Shown here: in pieces, positions 60,960-64,000 of the stretch
How positions within the stretch are numbered: the first letter of the stretch is position 1
Layout: each line of letters begins with the position of its first letter
The notes under the pieces: model-generated
Seen by the model: the letters and a program-made list of their open reading frames with translations, nothing else
Told to the model about the DNA's origin: nothing
Database searches by the model: none
Program-made: the position numbers and the translations under genes
Source of the DNA: Hyphomonadaceae bacterium
GTDB taxonomy: Bacteria; Pseudomonadota; Alphaproteobacteria; Caulobacterales; Aquidulcibacteraceae
Direction of reading: 5' to 3'
Length of the DNA stretch: 64,000 bases
Assembly: GCA_016791425.1 (NCBI GenBank)
Contig: JAEUMQ010000001.1
Span: forward strand, 561,138 to 625,137

Positions 60960-61664
60960 TCAAACTCCGTCCTGAAGTCCTGCAGCTTCGAGATATCTTT
61001 CCAGCACGCGGACAGCCTTGTTGGAAAGGTCTTGCGCGTGCCGAGCGGCCTCCGCGCGCAAGCCCGCCACATCGACGCCGGCATAGCCGAGCTCGGCGCG
61101 GTGCCCGATGAGCCAGCGCTCGAAGCTGGCGAGATTGGCCTCCGGGTGGAATTGCACGCCGAAGAGCCGCGGGCCGATCGCGAACGCCTGGTTCGTCACC
61201 GCCTCGGTCGATGCCAGCAAGGCCCCGCCGCTGGGAAGATCGAACGTGTCGCCGTGCCAGTGCATCGCCATGGGCGCCTCGGCGAACGGCGCCAGCGGCG
61301 AAGCACGCCCAGCCTCGCTGAGCGCGATCGGCAGAAACCCAATCTCCTTCGCCGGCCCCGGATAGACGCGCGCGCCCGCGGCCGCGGCCATGATCTGCGC
61401 GCCAAGGCAGACGCCGAGCGTCGGGCGCTCGGCCTGCATCCGCCGGCCGACGAAATCGATCTCTTCCCGCAGGAACGGGTAAAGCTCGGTCTCGTAAACT
61501 CCGATCGGCCCGCCGAGCACGACGACGAGGTCGGCCGCGTTCGGATCGCGGTCGAAAGGATCGATCCCGGCGTCGAGCACCTCGACCGGGCCGCGCGCGC
61601 GCAGCGGCGTCTCCCACGCGCCCAAATCCTCGAACGCGACATGTCGGATGACGAGCGTGCGCAT
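60960..61664 (-). CDS. Class I glutamine amidotransferase, GuaA-like
   Basis: A 234-residue protein. VLGGPIGVYE near residue 49, LGVCLGAQIMAAAAGARV near residue 83 with the nucleophile Cys, and GVQFHPEAN near residue 169 with catalytic His and Glu form the class I amidotransferase triad. There is no synthetase domain, so it resembles stand-alone GMP-synthase-like amidotransferases. It precedes gshB directly, so a role in glutathione or gamma-glutamyl metabolism is possible but unproven. Confidence 0.88.
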   Translation of the reverse strand: MRTLVIRHVAFEDLGAWETPLRARGPVEVLDAGIDPFDRDPNAADLVVVLGGPIGVYETELYPFLREEIDFVGRRMQAERPTLGVCLGAQIMAAAAGARVYPGPAKEIGFLPIALSEAGRASPLAPFAEAPMAMHWHGDTFDLPSGGALLASTEAVTNQAFAIGPRLFGVQFHPEANLASFERWLIGHRAELGYAGVDVAGLRAEAARHAQDLSNKAVRVLERYLEAAGLQDGV

Positions 61665-61740
61665 TTTCCCCTCCGGCCCTACTTAGGCGCGCCAACGCGC
61701 CCATTCATCGGGTAAGAGACGGGCCCGGAAAAGAAGACCC

Positions 61741-63090
61741 ATGCAGGACGACAAGCGCCCGAGCGAACCCGCGACGCCGGAAGAATCCATCTGGCGCGCC
61801 TCCGGGCGCATGCGGCTGGAGACGCTTATCCTGGTGCGCTGGATCGCGATCGCGGGCCAGACGGCGGGCGTCCTCTTCGTCGAGTTCGTGCTGAAGCTCG
61901 ATCTCGCGCTCGCCCCCACGCTGGGGATCATCTCTCTCTCGGCCTGGGTGAACATCTTCCTGATGATCTCGCGACCGGCCCAGCAGGGCCCGGTGCGGGA
62001 ATGGGAGGCGGCCGCCCAGCTGGCCTACGATCTCCTCCAGCTCGCCGCGCTCCTGGGGCTCACCGGCGGCGCGCAGAACCCGTTCCTGCTGCTGTTCATC
62101 GCCCCGGTGGCGGTGGCGGCGACCGCGATGCGCCCGGCGGTGACCGCCGCGCTCGCCTGCTTCGCGATCGTCTGCGTCGTGGCGCTCCTCTTCCTGCGCT
62201 CGCCCTTGCCTTGGCTAGAGGGCGCCCCGCTCGACCTGCCGCAGCTCTACGAGTTCGGCATGGCGACCGCTGTGGTCACCGGCCTCGCCTTTACCGGCGT
62301 CTACGCCTGGCGCGTGGCGGCCGAAGAGGAGCGCGCCAAGCTCGCGCTCGCCGCGGCCGAGGCGGTGCTGGCGCGCGAGCAGCGCGTCTCAGCCCTGGGC
62401 GCGTTGGCGGCCGCTGCGGCCCATGAGCTCGGCACCCCGCTCGCGACGATGCACCTGGTGGCCAAGGAGATGGCGCGCGAGCTGCCGCAGGACTCTCCGA
62501 TGTCGGAGGACGTGCAGCTGCTGGTCAGCCAGGCCGAGCGCTGCCGCGCGATCCTTCAGCAGCTCGGGCGCGAGCCGAACGCCGATCCGATGATGGCCCG
62601 CGCCTCGCTCCGGGCGCTGATGGAAGAGACCGCCGACGCCCATCGCGGCCTCGGCCGCGACATCGTCATCAGCCTCTCCGGCCCGGACGGCGAAGCGCCT
62701 CCCGACGTCCGCCGCCTGCCGGAGGTCCTGCACGGGCTCGGCGCCCTTGTGGAGAACGCGATTGGTTTCTCGGAGAAGGAGGTCGAAATCGCCGCGCGCT
62801 GGGACGCCAACCAGATCGTCATCGCGGTGCGCGATGACGGCCCGGGCTTCCCGGCCGACATTCTGCGCCGGCTGGGCGCGCCTTACCTTTCCGCGCGCGG
62901 AGCGATCCGACGCGGCCGCGTCGGCGGCGGGCTGGGGCTCGGCTTCTTCATCGCCAAGACGCTGCTGGAACGCAGCGGCGCCGAGCTGGAGACCCGGAAC
63001 CGCAAGCCCCCGCGCACCGGCGCGGTGGTGCGCGTCGTGTGGCCGCGCGCCGCCCTCGAGGCCGCATCGGACGCCGAGACATTCAAATAG
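61741..63090 (+). CDS. regB: Redox-sensing histidine kinase RegB/ActS/PrrB
   Basis: A 449-residue membrane sensor kinase. Six hydrophobic segments occupy about residues 25-195, with the quinone-sensing GGAQNPF at 109-115. The H-box is AAAHELGTPLATM with His228, and the conserved redox Cys is Cys268 (AERCRAIL). A HATPase domain ends the protein (DDGPGFPADI, GGGLGLGFFIAKT). It phosphorylates RegA, encoded 155 bases downstream, in response to redox state, controlling respiratory genes. Confidence 0.95.
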   Translation: MQDDKRPSEPATPEESIWRASGRMRLETLILVRWIAIAGQTAGVLFVEFVLKLDLALAPTLGIISLSAWVNIFLMISRPAQQGPVREWEAAAQLAYDLLQLAALLGLTGGAQNPFLLLFIAPVAVAATAMRPAVTAALACFAIVCVVALLFLRSPLPWLEGAPLDLPQLYEFGMATAVVTGLAFTGVYAWRVAAEEERAKLALAAAEAVLAREQRVSALGALAAAAAHELGTPLATMHLVAKEMARELPQDSPMSEDVQLLVSQAERCRAILQQLGREPNADPMMARASLRALMEETADAHRGLGRDIVISLSGPDGEAPPDVRRLPEVLHGLGALVENAIGFSEKEVEIAARWDANQIVIAVRDDGPGFPADILRRLGAPYLSARGAIRRGRVGGGLGLGFFIAKTLLERSGAELETRNRKPPRTGAVVRVVWPRAALEAASDAETFK

Positions 63091-63245
63091 TTCGAATTAT
63101 TGCAAAGCTCCCCAACGCGAACGCCCTTGCAGTCCTGCCGGCGAAGGCGCAAACGTCTGATTTTCCAAGCCTAACATCGCGTCCCCGGGCGCCTTGGGTT
63201 GCGCCTGGGCTTTCACCGCCGCAAGGCATCCTGTAAGAATTGAGA

Positions 63246-63785
63246 ATGGACATTCCGGAAGGCGACAAAAGCCTCCTGCTGGCCGACGACGACGCGCCGT
63301 TCCGCCAGCGCCTGGCGCGCGCGCTGGAGAGCCGCGGCTTCGAGGTGACGGCTGTCGGCTCGGTGAGCGAAGCCAACGACGTCGTGCGCGCCAAGCCGCC
63401 GGCCTACGCCGTGCTCGATCTGCGCCTGGAGGACGGCTCGGGCCTCGCGGTGGTTGAGAGCCTGCATCGCAAACGCCCCGAAGCGCGGGTGATCGTGCTC
63501 ACCGGCTATGGCGCGATCGCGACCGCCGTGGCCGCCGTGAAGGCCGGCGCGCTCGACTACCTCCCCAAGCCCGCCGATGTCGAAGACGTGATCAAGGCGC
63601 TGACGACGCCGCCCGAAGACAAGCCCATGCCGCCGGACAATCCCATGAGCGCCGACCGCGTGCGCTGGGAGCACATCCAGCGCATCTACGAGCTCTGCGG
63701 CCACAATGTTTCCGAGACGGCGCGGCGGCTCAACATGCATCGCCGCACGCTGCAGCGGATATTGGCGAAGCGCGCGCCGCGCTGA
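63246..63785 (+). CDS. regA: Response regulator RegA/ActR/PrrA
   Basis: A 179-residue DNA-binding response regulator. The receiver has LLLADDDAPF at the start, phosphoacceptor Asp58 (VLDLRLEDG), VLTGYGAIATAV, and Lys in LPKPAD. The C-terminal Fis-type helix-turn-helix reads NVSETARRLNMHRRTLQRIL, almost unchanged among RegA homologues. The ATG at 63246 was chosen over a TTG two codons earlier. It is the cognate regulator of RegB. Confidence 0.96.
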   Translation: MDIPEGDKSLLLADDDAPFRQRLARALESRGFEVTAVGSVSEANDVVRAKPPAYAVLDLRLEDGSGLAVVESLHRKRPEARVIVLTGYGAIATAVAAVKAGALDYLPKPADVEDVIKALTTPPEDKPMPPDNPMSADRVRWEHIQRIYELCGHNVSETARRLNMHRRTLQRILAKRAPR

Positions 63786-63853
63786 GCGCAAGCCTCATCC
63801 CGCATTGTCAGTATGCGGCGCCCCGTCTATGCCTCGCGGACTGGGAGGGACGC

Positions 63854-64000
63854 ATGCGGGGAAGAATACTCGGTCTTGTAACCGCGATGGCCGCGATGCT
63901 GGGCGTCGCGCACGCGCAAGCCCCAGACGCGAGCCGGACGGCCTTTCGCGCCATCTATGAAGAGCTCGTCGAGATCGACACCTCCTCCGCCGGCTCGTGC
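63854..64000 (+). CDS. N-terminus of an M20-family metallopeptidase, cut by the window edge
   Basis: Forty-nine codons are visible. MRGRILGLVTAMAAMLGVAHAQ is a signal peptide, and AFRAIYEELVEIDTSSAGSC resembles the start of secreted M20/M28 peptidases, in which the metal-binding site follows beyond the window. GGGAGGGA precedes the ATG. The catalytic part is not visible, so the family is tentative. Confidence 0.7.
   Translation, partial: MRGRILGLVTAMAAMLGVAHAQAPDASRTAFRAIYEELVEIDTSSAGSC

Overview
The window is high-GC alphaproteobacterial chromosome with dense genes on both strands. Several features point to the Caulobacterales/Hyphomonadaceae neighbourhood, although this is inferred from gene content and not from a database search: a circularly permuted two-piece tmRNA next to an alpha-type SspB ClpXP adaptor, a ChpT-like phosphotransferase, a RegB/RegA (ActSR) redox two-component pair, a UrcA-family protein, a SpoU-free set of housekeeping genes, and GC-rich palindromes between many genes. 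There are no rRNA genes, ordinary tRNA genes or CRISPR arrays.

Layout. 1-16 kb is dominated by branched-chain amino acid synthesis on the minus strand: leuA, ilvC, ilvN and ilvB, interspersed with small accessory genes. Both leuA and ilvB are preceded by short Leu- or Val/Leu/Ile-rich leader ORFs; that of ilvB has a textbook promoter and a rho-independent attenuator. A ParDE-type toxin-antitoxin pair and a membrane-anchored orphan sit between ilvB and ilvN. 15-21.7 kb carries miaA, serB, a cupin lipoprotein, folA, an Mrp/ApbC ATPase and hflKC. 21.7-25.2 kb is a three-gene minus-strand unit (an NRPS-like A-T-TE enzyme, a MarR regulator and an SRPBCC protein) lying between hflKC and a degP-type protease. 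26-29.4 kb holds an LprI-like protein, a DUF2459 protein, aquaporin Z and a DEDD exonuclease.

29.4-33 kb is the most accessory-looking part: a polymorphic toxin with a CdiA-like tRNase C-terminus, its immunity gene, two orphan fragments of the toxin's middle region, then ssrA (tag ANDNTAEGYALAA) and sspB. 33-41 kb has a RusA-like nuclease, DUF29, a DCC protein, fumC, two tandem TonB-C-like proteins, a GST, UrcA, a GFA protein and a nitronate monooxygenase. 41-45 kb is a signalling block: chpT, an orphan, a single-domain receiver with Arg at the conserved Lys site, a CheR methyltransferase and a TPR membrane protein.

45-57 kb contains a cytochrome c/beta-propeller protein, an SDR, a phosphofructokinase, a P450, and cysD-cysNC with a 245-bp tandem duplication of the cysN start, followed by an SDR, an LldD-like oxidase, a sulfotransferase-like protein and a PiuC-like dioxygenase. 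57-64 kb has hsp20 with an FNR/FixK-type box, a SET-domain protein, a DASS-type transporter, gshB with a GATase, regB, regA and the start of an M20 peptidase. Three classes of dispersed palindromes (GGGGAGGGG type, a version with a GTCGC extension, and GGAGCGCGGGCC type) punctuate the whole window.
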